Source: CAWVWD01 sp965662365 (GTDB taxonomy: Bacteria > Bacteroidota > Bacteroidia > Chitinophagales > Saprospiraceae). From it: a DNA stretch of 23,700 bases. A program made the position numbers and the translations under genes. The stretch covers positions 1 through 23,700 of the forward strand of contig CBFIHR010000070.1 in NCBI GenBank assembly GCA_965662365.1. Direction: 5' to 3'. This document shows, in pieces, positions 13,760 through 21,964 of the stretch (position 1 is its first letter; each line of letters starts with the position of its first letter). A model generated the notes under the pieces. It was not told the DNA's origin. It saw only the letters and a program-made list of their open reading frames with translations, and made no database searches.

Positions 13760-16690
13760 TTGACAGATTTTTTCACATATCATTCGACGCTATTTTTATG
13801 GAGGACAAGCGGTATGCTACTTGTCTTACTCTTGAGTATGCCTGTTTTTAGTGTTGCACAATCGAGCAATATTGGTCACTCTCCAATTCGTAATTTTGAT
13901 AATGAAACCTATGGAGCAAGCACCCAAAACTGGGATATTTCGCAAGATAAAAACGGTATTATGTACTTTGCGAATAATGCTGGTTTATTGGTTTTTGACG
14001 GTCATTATTGGCAAACATATCCGGTTAGTAATCAGACATTAGTTCGTTCGGTAGCCGTAGCCGACGATGGGAAAATATTTGTCGGGGCTCAAGGCGAAAT
14101 GGGGTATTTTTCGCCCAATAAAAACGGAAAATTAGTTTATACTTCTCTAAACGCTCTTTTAAAAAAAGAAGACCAAACGTATGCCGATGTCTGGGAAATT
14201 GAAATGCTTAACGGTCAGGTTTATTTTCAAACAGGTCAAAATATTTTTCATTTTAATGGTAAAACGTTAAAGGTCATTTATTCGGGTTTATCATTAAGTC
14301 ACTTATCTAAAGTTGAGGAGGAGATTTATATTTATGACTTCGGAAAAGGTATTTTGAAATTAGATAATAAGGTTTTTAAATCCATTGGAAAAGCTGATTT
14401 TTTTAATAAAAATAACATTGAAGTCAATGGGATTTTTCCTTTTCGTCAAGACACTTTACTAATTAGTTCTGTTAAAAATGGTTTGTTACTGTTTACGGAA
14501 AAGGAAGTACAACCTTGGAAAACGAATGCTAATAATAGTTTGAAAAGTGGAAATATTTATTGTTCGACACAATTAGACGATAATCACTACGCTTTAGGGA
14601 CATCGACGAAGGGGGTTTTTATTATTAATAAAAAAGGGCAACTGACTCAACATCTGAATCGTCGATTGGGCTTGCAAATCAATAATGTTTTAAGTGTTTT
14701 TGCGGACAGTTTTCAAAACCTTTGGGTTGGCTTGGATAATGGGATTGATTATGTTGAGACGAACTCACCGTTTACGCAGATTTATCCTGACAATGAACTG
14801 AAAGCGATGGGGTATGATATTCAAATTCACGAGGATAAAATTTATTTTGGTACGGCAAATGGTGTCTTTTATAATGATTGGAAAACCTATTACAATCCAT
14901 TACAAACCGCTACTTTCGAATTAGTGAAAAATTCTACTGGACAAGTCTGGAGTTTATCCAAAAATCAAGACGATTTATTTATCAATCATCACGAAGGTAT
15001 TTTTGTGATCAATGACAATATTGCAACCAGGTTAGAGGCACAACATGGTGCCTGGATGCAAGTTCAGGTCGGAAAAGATAAATTATTGAGTGGTCATTAT
15101 AATGGATTTATTTTATTAGAAAAAGGAAAAACATGGAAACGTTCGGCTGATTTTACAGGCAATTGGCGAGAATCCTGTCGTATTTTGGTACAGGATGACA
15201 ATAAAGATATTTGGGTGTCACATCCGTACCGAGGTGTTTTCAAGGTTCAGTTCAATGATGATTTCACGATGCTCAAAAGTGCCGAAAAATATAATTCTAA
15301 GAATGGTTTTCCATCTGATTATCAAATATATGTTTTTAAAGTTGGTGATGAAGTGGTTTTTTGTGCCGAAAAAGGAGTTTTTAGTTATGACAAAAAAAAG
15401 AACCGATTTATACCAAACGAAAAGTGGAATGAGATATTTGGTGCGACAACTCGCGTGAAGCGACTAATCGAGACGCCTAAAGGGGACATTTGGTACGTAA
15501 CGGATAACGAAGTTGGTATTTTGAAGATCAAAGACGGTGGCGTTTATAAAAAAATAAAAAAGCAGATTTTTCCACAATTGACGAACAAATTAGTGGATGG
15601 ATTTGAAACGATTTATCCGTTTGATGAAGAGAATATTTTTATAGCTTGTGAGCAAGGGTTTATGCATTATAACCCAACAAAAATCCTTACAGATACAACT
15701 TACAGCGCTCATGTTCGCTCTGTGCAATTGCTGGGGAGTGATAGCATTATTCATGCAGGGTTTGATATTGAAAATAGCAATATTCCAATTATTCATTATA
15801 AACAAAACGCTGTCCGCTTTTTATTTTCCGCAACTTATTTTGGTGATGCTGAACGCACGAAATTTCAATGTTTTTTAGAAGGTTTTGATAAAAAATGGTC
15901 GAATTGGGTGTATAAAAATGAAATTGACTTTACGAATCTGCGGCCGGGGACTTATACGTTTCATGTCCGAGCCAAAAATATCAATGGAACGATCAGCAAA
16001 ATGGCGACTTATACCTTCAAAATTTCGCTACCCTGGTATGCGTCTAAGCTGGCAATTGTAGGATATGTTATATTTTTTGGAACAGTTATTTACTTGTTGA
16101 TATTCATTCCAAAAAGACAATTTGAACGAGAAAAAGCAGCTTTAGAGTCAGAACAAAAAGAGACCTTATTACAAAAAGAAGCAGAGCATCAACAGCTCGA
16201 AGCTCGACGACAAAGTCAAATTTCAAAATTAGAAAAAGAAAAATTAGAATTACAGATTCAGGCTAAAAATCAAGAGTTGGCAAGCAATACGATGCACTTA
16301 GTACAAAAAAGTGAAATCTTACAAAAGCTAAAGACTGAAATTAAAACGATCGCCAAAGAATCAAGTGATAGCAATACGTCTAAGCAACTTCGTGCGATTA
16401 TTCGTAAAATATCAGCAGATGAACGTTTGGATAAAGACTGGGAGCATTTCGCTCAATATTTTGACCAAGTTCACGAGCAGTTTTTACAGCGTTTGCGTGA
16501 AAAACATCCGCAACTTACACCAAAAGATCACCGGTTATGTGCTTATTTACGTATGAATTTGACTTCTAAAGAAATTGCTCCGTTAATGAATATTTCGGTG
16601 CGAAGCGTGGAAGTCGCTCGGTATCGGTTACGAAAAAAGTTGGAGCTGGAAAATGATACTAATTTGGTGGAGTTTATGGTGGAAATTTAG
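13760..16690 (+). CDS. Propeller/Y_Y_Y sensor with LuxR-type HTH, PUL transcriptional regulator
   Basis: 976 aa from a TTG at 13760. An ATG at 13814 preceded by GGAGG is an alternative; the TTG form gives a signal peptide with a basic residue (LFLWRTSG) and cleavage after VFSVAQ. Residues about 40-670 form periplasmic beta-propeller repeats (Reg_prop-like: WDISQDKNGIMYFANNAG, NLWVGLDNGIDYVE, DIWYVTDNEVGILKI). Residues about 677-760 are a Y_Y_Y domain (FLEGFDKKWSNW, LRPGTYTFHVRAKN). One membrane helix lies at about 763-785, a Glu/Lys/Gln coiled coil at about 785-870, and a LuxR/GerE-like HTH at about 915-970 (LTPKDHRLCAYLRMNLTSKE, VARYRLRKKL). There is no histidine kinase or receiver domain, so this is a one-component transmembrane regulator that senses glycan in the periplasm and binds DNA in the cytoplasm. 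Its divergent position marks susC as the target (inference). Confidence 0.93.
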   Translation: MTDFFTYHSTLFLWRTSGMLLVLLLSMPVFSVAQSSNIGHSPIRNFDNETYGASTQNWDISQDKNGIMYFANNAGLLVFDGHYWQTYPVSNQTLVRSVAVADDGKIFVGAQGEMGYFSPNKNGKLVYTSLNALLKKEDQTYADVWEIEMLNGQVYFQTGQNIFHFNGKTLKVIYSGLSLSHLSKVEEEIYIYDFGKGILKLDNKVFKSIGKADFFNKNNIEVNGIFPFRQDTLLISSVKNGLLLFTEKEVQPWKTNANNSLKSGNIYCSTQLDDNHYALGTSTKGVFIINKKGQLTQHLNRRLGLQINNVLSVFADSFQNLWVGLDNGIDYVETNSPFTQIYPDNELKAMGYDIQIHEDKIYFGTANGVFYNDWKTYYNPLQTATFELVKNSTGQVWSLSKNQDDLFINHHEGIFVINDNIATRLEAQHGAWMQVQVGKDKLLSGHYNGFILLEKGKTWKRSADFTGNWRESCRILVQDDNKDIWVSHPYRGVFKVQFNDDFTMLKSAEKYNSKNGFPSDYQIYVFKVGDEVVFCAEKGVFSYDKKKNRFIPNEKWNEIFGATTRVKRLIETPKGDIWYVTDNEVGILKIKDGGVYKKIKKQIFPQLTNKLVDGFETIYPFDEENIFIACEQGFMHYNPTKILTDTTYSAHVRSVQLLGSDSIIHAGFDIENSNIPIIHYKQNAVRFLFSATYFGDAERTKFQCFLEGFDKKWSNWVYKNEIDFTNLRPGTYTFHVRAKNINGTISKMATYTFKISLPWYASKLAIVGYVIFFGTVIYLLIFIPKRQFEREKAALESEQKETLLQKEAEHQQLEARRQSQISKLEKEKLELQIQAKNQELASNTMHLVQKSEILQKLKTEIKTIAKESSDSNTSKQLRAIIRKISADERLDKDWEHFAQYFDQVHEQFLQRLREKHPQLTPKDHRLCAYLRMNLTSKEIAPLMNISVRSVEVARYRLRKKLELENDTNLVEFMVEI

Positions 16691-16713
16691 TTTATTATCT
16701 GACTTAAAGTATA

Positions 16714-16754
16714 AATCAGGCTGTCTAAAAAGAATAATTTTAGACAGCCTGATT
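16714..16754. terminator. Bidirectional terminator between regulator and second GH16
   Basis: AATCAGGCTGTCTAAAA (16714-16730) pairs perfectly over 17 bp with TTTTAGACAGCCTGATT (16738-16754), loop 7 nt. It lies 23 bp after the regulator stop and 6 bp after the GH16 stop on the other strand. The A/T ends of the stem supply a U-rich 3' side in both directions. AGGCTGTCTAAAA-type stems are common terminators in flavobacteria, from memory. Confidence 0.9.
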
Positions 16755-16760
16755 GTCATT

Positions 16761-18158
16761 TTATTGAACCCAATGAATATTATCTATCAAAACATCTCCA
16801 GCTGGAAATCCGCCGCTTGCATCGACAGGGTTCCAAAAAGCAAATGGAATTTTAATATCTGTGAAATCTAAACCTGCAAAGTCCGATAAAGGAATAGTAT
16901 ATTCAACATAGCCATTTGAAAGTGTGTTTGTTGGTGTGTAATTCGTTAAGAAAACTGCGGCATCACTACTGACAGATTCTAACTTTATTTCGGCATCAAC
17001 GATGGTAGAAGGAAGGTTAACCGCAAACACTAAGCTACCATTGGCATAAGCACTCATATCGATCGGGGATTGATCTAAGTCGAACCAACCGCCGCCCCAG
17101 CTACTACCAGGGTAACGAAACAATACGGCACTATCACCATCTATGGCTGTTCCTGAAGGTAAAATATCAGGCTCTCCACCACCGCCAAATATCATGGTAC
17201 CGATGTCCGGAAATTGATTCATTGATTCATTAAAGGCATATTCGCCGACGTTAGGAGGTATATTAATAAAAACAGTTTCTTCATCGATATCTAAAACTGG
17301 CTCAGTAGGTGCTGTAAATCCATCTTTGGTATAATAACGGACATAATCCACGTACATTTTTTGAGGGAAAGAAGTAGAAGCATCTGGGCTACCAGGCCAG
17401 TTACCTCCGACGGCTACATTTAGTATCAAATAGAAAGAACGATGAAACTCTTTCATACCATCATCATCAATAGATGTTGTCTTGAAAAGCTCTCCGTCTA
17501 AAAACCATTGGATTTCTGTAGGAGTCCATTCAATACTAAAGTTATGATAATTTTGGTCAAAGGTTTCATTAATCATTTTTGAATCACCTTCCGCATTTTT
17601 GTATTCTTGCTGTCCGTTGACATAGTGAATATTACCATGAACTACATCTGGCTCTGAACCTACCAATTCCATGATATCAATTTCACCACAACCTGCCCAG
17701 CCGACCGTCGGGAAATTGTCACCTAACATCCAGAATGCTGGCCACATTCCCTGTGCTGTCGGTAGCTTAATCCGAGCATCAATCTTACCATATCTAAAAC
17801 TCTGTAATCCTTGTGTCGTTAGTTTTGCAGAACGGTAATTTCCTGCGCCCTCTTCTGTTGCTTCGATTACCAAAGCAGATGTACCATCTGCATCTTGTTC
17901 TATGTAAGAATTGTCCGAAGCATCAGTGTATAGTTGAAGTTCGTCGTTTCCCCAACCTGCTGGAAGGCCATAATCGGTACCATCACCTAACTCGTGTACC
18001 CAGTTGCTGGTGTTAATAGAATTACCATCAAATTCATCACTCCAAACTAATGTGTATCCTTCAAAACCGGGTGTTTCTCCGGTAGGAGGTTGCTCTCCAT
18101 CAGGATTACAAGCAATTACAAATAATAAAAGCAGATAAAAAAAATTTAACTTTTTCAT
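16761..18158 (-). CDS. GH16 laminarinase-like lipoprotein with C-terminal galactose-binding-like domain
   Basis: 465 aa. Lipoprotein signal MKKLNFFYLLLLFVIAC with Cys17. The GH16 domain spans about 33-280: LVWSDEFDG at its start, WGNDELQLYT (a substrate-cleft motif of GH16 laminarinases), GMWPAFWMLG, and GCGEIDIMELVG with nucleophile Glu159, Asp161 and acid/base Glu164. The domain closes with FYLILNVAVGGNWPG and YVDYVRYY. Residues about 300-465 are a beta-sandwich that resembles the ExoP-type galactose-binding-like domain (MSAYANGSLVFAVNLPS, FAFWNPVDASGG, GDVLIDNIHW) and may bind glucan. The endo-beta-1,3-glucanase call is strong. It is transcribed separately from the susC operon, converging on the regulator, and its own upstream spacer is 549 bp, so it probably has its own promoter. 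It is presumably part of the same system. Confidence 0.95.
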   Translation of the reverse strand: MKKLNFFYLLLLFVIACNPDGEQPPTGETPGFEGYTLVWSDEFDGNSINTSNWVHELGDGTDYGLPAGWGNDELQLYTDASDNSYIEQDADGTSALVIEATEEGAGNYRSAKLTTQGLQSFRYGKIDARIKLPTAQGMWPAFWMLGDNFPTVGWAGCGEIDIMELVGSEPDVVHGNIHYVNGQQEYKNAEGDSKMINETFDQNYHNFSIEWTPTEIQWFLDGELFKTTSIDDDGMKEFHRSFYLILNVAVGGNWPGSPDASTSFPQKMYVDYVRYYTKDGFTAPTEPVLDIDEETVFINIPPNVGEYAFNESMNQFPDIGTMIFGGGGEPDILPSGTAIDGDSAVLFRYPGSSWGGGWFDLDQSPIDMSAYANGSLVFAVNLPSTIVDAEIKLESVSSDAAVFLTNYTPTNTLSNGYVEYTIPLSDFAGLDFTDIKIPFAFWNPVDASGGFPAGDVLIDNIHWVQ

Positions 18159-18707
18159 GGTTGTTATTTATGTATAAAAAATAATTTGATATGATAATTA
18201 TAAGAAAAGTATTGAGCCATAAAAGCCATAAAAGTCACGAGAGCATTTACAAAAGAATGCTGTTAAATAACTTTTGAGGTTCAACTAAAATATTTAGATT
18301 TTACTGTGAAATTTCCTTTAATTGCCATAACTATTTTCAGTAGATTATTTCAAAACAATATAATACTATAACAACTTAGCTTGTGAATTCATTTATGCAC
18401 AATTTTAGGTAGATAGAATATTTTTGACTCAAAATTGACTGGAGGGAACTATAAAACCAATAAAAACGGATAAGGGGATGAGAAATGTGTTTTCCAAAGG
18501 TGACTCGGATAGAATATCAGCTTTACCACCGCTTTTTTGCGGTAGCAAAGCTGATTAAATTTTAAGTAGGCTGACCTAAATATTTCGACAAGAAAATTTA
18601 TACAACGTATTGATTAAACCTTATCGGTTGTCGAGACGAATTGGCAAACCTATTTATTTGCTTTTTTCAACTTTTGAAATAGCTTTTTTTATTAATGAAA
18701 GACTGCT
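18159..18707. other. 549-bp spacer between second GH16 and ppa
   Basis: AT-rich noncoding DNA. It holds a near-perfect inverted repeat (listed separately), a small AGCATT/AATGCT stem at 18242-18261, and a doubled AGCCATAAA near 18215-18233, just upstream of the GH16 gene. No exact TAnnTTTG promoter for the GH16 gene was found, and no open frame of note. Confidence 0.6.
18516..18555. terminator. 17-bp imperfect stem-loop with T6 loop
   Basis: ATCAGCTTTACCACCGC (18516-18532) pairs with GCGGTAGCAAAGCTGAT (18539-18555) with two mismatches around a TTTTTT loop. It is about 150 nt past the ppa stop on the leftward transcript. There is no U-tract on that strand, so it could be a terminator, a processing site or a remnant repeat. 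Confidence 0.45.
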
Positions 18708-19262
18708 TTATTTTAATTGTTTGATATGCTCCTTGTAGTCAATGATACTTTGCTCTACAATTTTTTGAGCGACTTTAGCATTTTGAAACTTCTCAACTTC
18801 TACCGTTTTATTTTCTAATTTCTTATAATCTTCAAAGAAATTACGTAATTCTCTAAAAAAGTGTTCTGGTAGTTCTGAAATATCTTCGATATGATTGACA
18901 CTCATGTCATTTGCAGCAACAGCAATGATTTTATCATCTAACTCGCCACCATCTAACATACGCATTACCCCGATAACTTTCGCTTCTACCAAGCACATTG
19001 GTACGATGTCGATTTGAGACAAAACCACAATGTCCAGTGGATCTTTGTCATCACAATACGTCTGCGGAATAAAGCCATAATTAGCCGGATAATAATGAGA
19101 AGAATACAATACTCGGTCTAATATCAATAAACCGCTTTCTTTATCCAGTTCATATTTTGCAGTTGTGTTTTTAGGAATTTCAATAATTCCTTTGATTGTC
19201 CCTTTGGCCGCATTATAGCTAGGATTTACCTTGTGCCACGGGTTGTTTTTGTCAAAACTCAT
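18708..19262 (-). CDS. ppa: Family I inorganic pyrophosphatase
   Basis: 184 aa, a normal length for bacterial family I enzymes. It hydrolyses pyrophosphate to two phosphates in the cytoplasm, pulling biosynthetic reactions forward. The signature DDKDPLDIVVL (residues 71-81) supplies the Mg-binding aspartates 72, 74 and 77 (consensus D-x-D-P-x-D). Also visible are the N-terminal IIEIPKNTTAKYELDKESG with the active-site Glu/Lys/Tyr region, SSHYYPANYGFIPQTYC, and VIGVMRMLDGGELDDKIIAV with the later acidic residues. The DDYKxLE-like block appears as EDYKKLENKTV. No signal peptide is present. It is a housekeeping gene with no link to the glucan locus and is separated from both neighbours by long spacers, so it is probably monocistronic. 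Confidence 0.97.
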   Translation of the reverse strand: MSFDKNNPWHKVNPSYNAAKGTIKGIIEIPKNTTAKYELDKESGLLILDRVLYSSHYYPANYGFIPQTYCDDKDPLDIVVLSQIDIVPMCLVEAKVIGVMRMLDGGELDDKIIAVAANDMSVNHIEDISELPEHFFRELRNFFEDYKKLENKTVEVEKFQNAKVAQKIVEQSIIDYKEHIKQLK

Positions 19263-19476
19263 GATAATTGAATGATTACGGATTGAGTAAATAGAAATGA
19301 TTGGATTAGAAGTGTATTAGTCACCAATAACCTTCAAAATAGTCTATTTAACTTAATCCTATATTTTAGAAAAAAGTTAGTTTTAAAATAGTTTTAATTG
19401 AAGTTTAATTGGTTTTTTTGTTCGGACTGCAAAGTTGCGTTTTTTTGACAAAAAATAAAAGGTTTCTGCAAAATAA
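19263..19476. other. Spacer upstream of ppa
   Basis: AT-rich sequence expected to hold the ppa promoter. CAAAATAG near 19336 resembles but does not match the reverse of TAnnTTTG. A minus-strand frame of 60 codons here (19394-19576) overlaps the terminator and the end of the next gene and is not a gene. Confidence 0.4.
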
Positions 19477-19511
19477 AAACCGCAAAGTTATGAATGGCAA
19501 CTTTGCGGTTT
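19477..19511 (-). terminator. Rho-independent terminator of the vWA protein gene
   Basis: AAACCGCAAAGTT (19477-19489) pairs perfectly with AACTTTGCGGTTT (19499-19511), 9-nt loop. Read leftward the stem ends in TTTTTATTTTG, a good U-tract, and it starts 27 nt after the stop codon at 19539. Confidence 0.88.
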
Positions 19512-19538
19512 GTTGGACTTTGGAGGAAAAGAAGACGA

Positions 19539-21638
19539 TTAATACGCCCCGAAGTAGCGTCTAAAGAACCATTCAATGGATAATAAGAATAAAATTAAGA
19601 AGAAAATCCATTTTAGATTAATTATCGAGCGGGTTTGATTCGTGCTGTACAAAACTGGCTTAATCGTGCTTTTTGCAAAAATAGAGTCCGCCAAAGCCAT
19701 CATATTATCTTGATAAACTGTTGTACCGTCATATTTCTGACTCATTAGCTTCAATAAACCGTGATTTGCAGTCGTCGTAAAACTTTCTAATTGAATCGGA
19801 CGAATTGAAAATTTACTATCGTAGGTTAGCTGTTTTCCATCTGAATTAACACTTCCTGTAAAAGTATAATTTCCGACAGGAAATAAGCCTGCATCCAAAT
19901 AATAGGCATTGTCTGATTTACTCATTGTAAATGGAAAAACCTTACCGTTTTCGTTCTTAATTTTTAAACTTACATCAGCGTCATTAATTAATTCATAACT
20001 CTGATTATACAATTCCGCATCAAAATAAATGCGTTCATTTTCATTAAATACATTTTTATTAACAGAGACTCGAAACTTGCGTTTATCCTCTTTTAAAGTC
20101 AAATATTGAATGGTTTTACCCAATAATTCATCAAAAATATCGTGATTTTGATTTTGTAAAAAATTGAATAATCGCCATTTCCAGATGCCTTCTGCTGCAA
20201 AAACTCCAGTTTTAAGACCATTTTCTTCACTAAAAGACAACAAAGGATACTTTGTTTCAACCGTTCCAATTTTTTGATACAACAGCGTTTGAGCTTTTGC
20301 AGAAGCTTTAAAATCACCAAACGGAGCAATCACAGGCGGAAATTTGCGAATATCTTGCTTCAAGACATCATCAATCGTAAATAAGTTAAAATTATTACCG
20401 ATAAATGTTTGTACCTCGTTCGTGTTTTGAGAATTACCACTTATCGTTAAGGTATTTTGTAGCTTAGTTAATTGTGCGGTATTCGTCTGATTACCAACGA
20501 TATATAAGCGAGGCATTTTTTGATCATCCAGTTGACGGATTATCGAACTTGCATCACGAGTCGCACTTGGGATTTGATGTAAAATCGCAAAATCAAAATC
20601 GGCTATATTTTTACGGAAATTCTCCGCATAAGCGACTGTTGCCTCGTAGTTTTTATTTTTATTAATCGTTGTTCGTAAGGCAGCTAAGTCTGGGTGCGGT
20701 GCATTCGCCAAAATTAAAATCTTTTGACGAGCGTCTAAGACATCGATAAAAATATCTTGTACGTTATTCACTGTCGAGACTTCGCCGTTGATAGGTGTGA
20801 CTGACAAGCGATATTGTTGTACGCCTGCTTGCTCTGCATCTAAAATAATTTCTTGTGTGAAAAAGAAATTTTTCTCACGAATATTAATTGGAAAATCTTG
20901 TAGCTTACGCAAACGTCCCCCTTTTTCGACTTTAGAAACAGATAAAACGGTGTTTGTACCCAAGCTATTTTGAGCCGTTACATCGACTTGAATCCCAAAT
21001 TTATCTCCTAAATACGCAATTTTATTATGAAAAACACGCTTCAGAATTGCGTCTCGTTTTGGTGTTGTATCGCCTAAAGCGACGGTATAAATCGGCACAT
21101 TCAACTTCGCACCAACATAAACTGGATTATTGCCTTCATTATAAATTCCATCACTTGCCAGTATGACTGCACCTAAGTTCTGGTTAGAATAAATGTCATA
21201 GACTTCACTCAAAACTGACGAAATATTACTGACCTTATCGGTATATTTAAAGTTCACGCCTTCTCGAACTTCGTCTCCGAAGGCATAAGTTTTGACATCA
21301 TATTTTTCTGATAATTTATCTTGTAATGCCTCGAATGATTGCTGATACTTTGTTGTATCACCTTTTAGGTCATTAGCAATAGATTCAGATTGATCTTGAG
21401 CCAAAACGATAACTGGTTTTTTAGTTTCTGTTTTTAACGATTTTAATAAAGGCGAAAGTAACAACAACGCAATAAAAAAAGTCGATAAAAAACGAGCCGC
21501 CCCCAAACCATAGTTGAGCCATTTTCCTTGTTCTTGAAAGCGATTATCCTTGTAATACAGAATTCCTGCATACAGCAAACCTGCTAACACACAAAAAATA
21601 ATAAACCAAGTAGGATATTCAAAAGTGATATTATTCAT
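19539..21638 (-). CDS. Membrane-anchored vWA-domain protein of unknown function
   Basis: 699 aa. Two N-terminal membrane helices (WFIIFCVLAGLLYAGILYY at about 11-29 and FLSTFFIALLLLSPLL at about 50-65) are followed by a vWA-like domain, about 74-240. The domain has a complete MIDAS-type DxSxS motif (Asp82, Ser84, Ser86 in VLAQDQSESI) and a later ASDGIYNEGNN. The middle region (about 300-480) looks like the class I glutamine-amidotransferase-like or BatA-associated fold (ARQKILILANAPHPDLAALR) without a visible Cys-His pair. The part near 550-640 is an Ig-like sandwich, and a third helix (LKWIFFLILFLLSIEWFF) ends the protein, so most of the chain faces the periplasm. Related proteins are annotated only as vWA domain-containing in Bacteroidota. 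Role unknown; it is probably a structural or scaffold membrane protein. The gene stands alone. Confidence 0.85.
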   Translation of the reverse strand: MNNITFEYPTWFIIFCVLAGLLYAGILYYKDNRFQEQGKWLNYGLGAARFLSTFFIALLLLSPLLKSLKTETKKPVIVLAQDQSESIANDLKGDTTKYQQSFEALQDKLSEKYDVKTYAFGDEVREGVNFKYTDKVSNISSVLSEVYDIYSNQNLGAVILASDGIYNEGNNPVYVGAKLNVPIYTVALGDTTPKRDAILKRVFHNKIAYLGDKFGIQVDVTAQNSLGTNTVLSVSKVEKGGRLRKLQDFPINIREKNFFFTQEIILDAEQAGVQQYRLSVTPINGEVSTVNNVQDIFIDVLDARQKILILANAPHPDLAALRTTINKNKNYEATVAYAENFRKNIADFDFAILHQIPSATRDASSIIRQLDDQKMPRLYIVGNQTNTAQLTKLQNTLTISGNSQNTNEVQTFIGNNFNLFTIDDVLKQDIRKFPPVIAPFGDFKASAKAQTLLYQKIGTVETKYPLLSFSEENGLKTGVFAAEGIWKWRLFNFLQNQNHDIFDELLGKTIQYLTLKEDKRKFRVSVNKNVFNENERIYFDAELYNQSYELINDADVSLKIKNENGKVFPFTMSKSDNAYYLDAGLFPVGNYTFTGSVNSDGKQLTYDSKFSIRPIQLESFTTTANHGLLKLMSQKYDGTTVYQDNMMALADSIFAKSTIKPVLYSTNQTRSIINLKWIFFLILFLLSIEWFFRRYFGAY

Positions 21639-21964
21639 AGATATTTTTCTGGATACTTGATGTTGACTTTTAGTGACCTGTTTCTTGTCGGAACTTAAAA
21701 ATAAGAACGAAAATAGGGTTAATTTAACAATATTGGAAATGTGTTTTTTTTTGAATGTTGTTTTAACATTTTTTTAGGGGAAATCGGACACCCTCGAAAC
21801 CAACTATACCAAAGCGTGATTTTAATTTTTAATGGATGCTTTGAATTTATGTTGATGCTTTTGGTACGTAAAATAAGTCGCTTTTTTTACCTTTTTGAGG
21901 AGAATGAGCGTTTTAAGAACGCCACAGCAAAATACCATGACGTTCTTAATTCTAACTTTATTCA
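21639..21964. other. 326-bp spacer between vWA gene and T9SS repeat protein
   Basis: No gene is supported. TTAAGAACG (21913-21921) pairs with CGTTCTTAA (21941-21949), and GCGTT/AACGC (21908-21922) is an alternative stem; these could end the leftward T9SS gene, whose stop is 16 bp away, but the U-tract is poor. A 75-codon plus-strand frame from a GTG at 21741 runs into the converging gene and shows no domain. Confidence 0.5.

Noticed and set aside
13760..16690. Hybrid two-component sensor
   Set aside because: The propeller and Y_Y_Y domains suggest it, but after the membrane helix there is only a coiled coil and an HTH; no histidine kinase H-box, ATP-binding or receiver motifs are visible.
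6301..18158. Recent duplication giving two GH16 genes
   Set aside because: The two GH16 domains differ throughout (EIDIFEHHG versus EIDIMELVG, different lengths, different accessory domains), so they are separate acquisitions or an old split.
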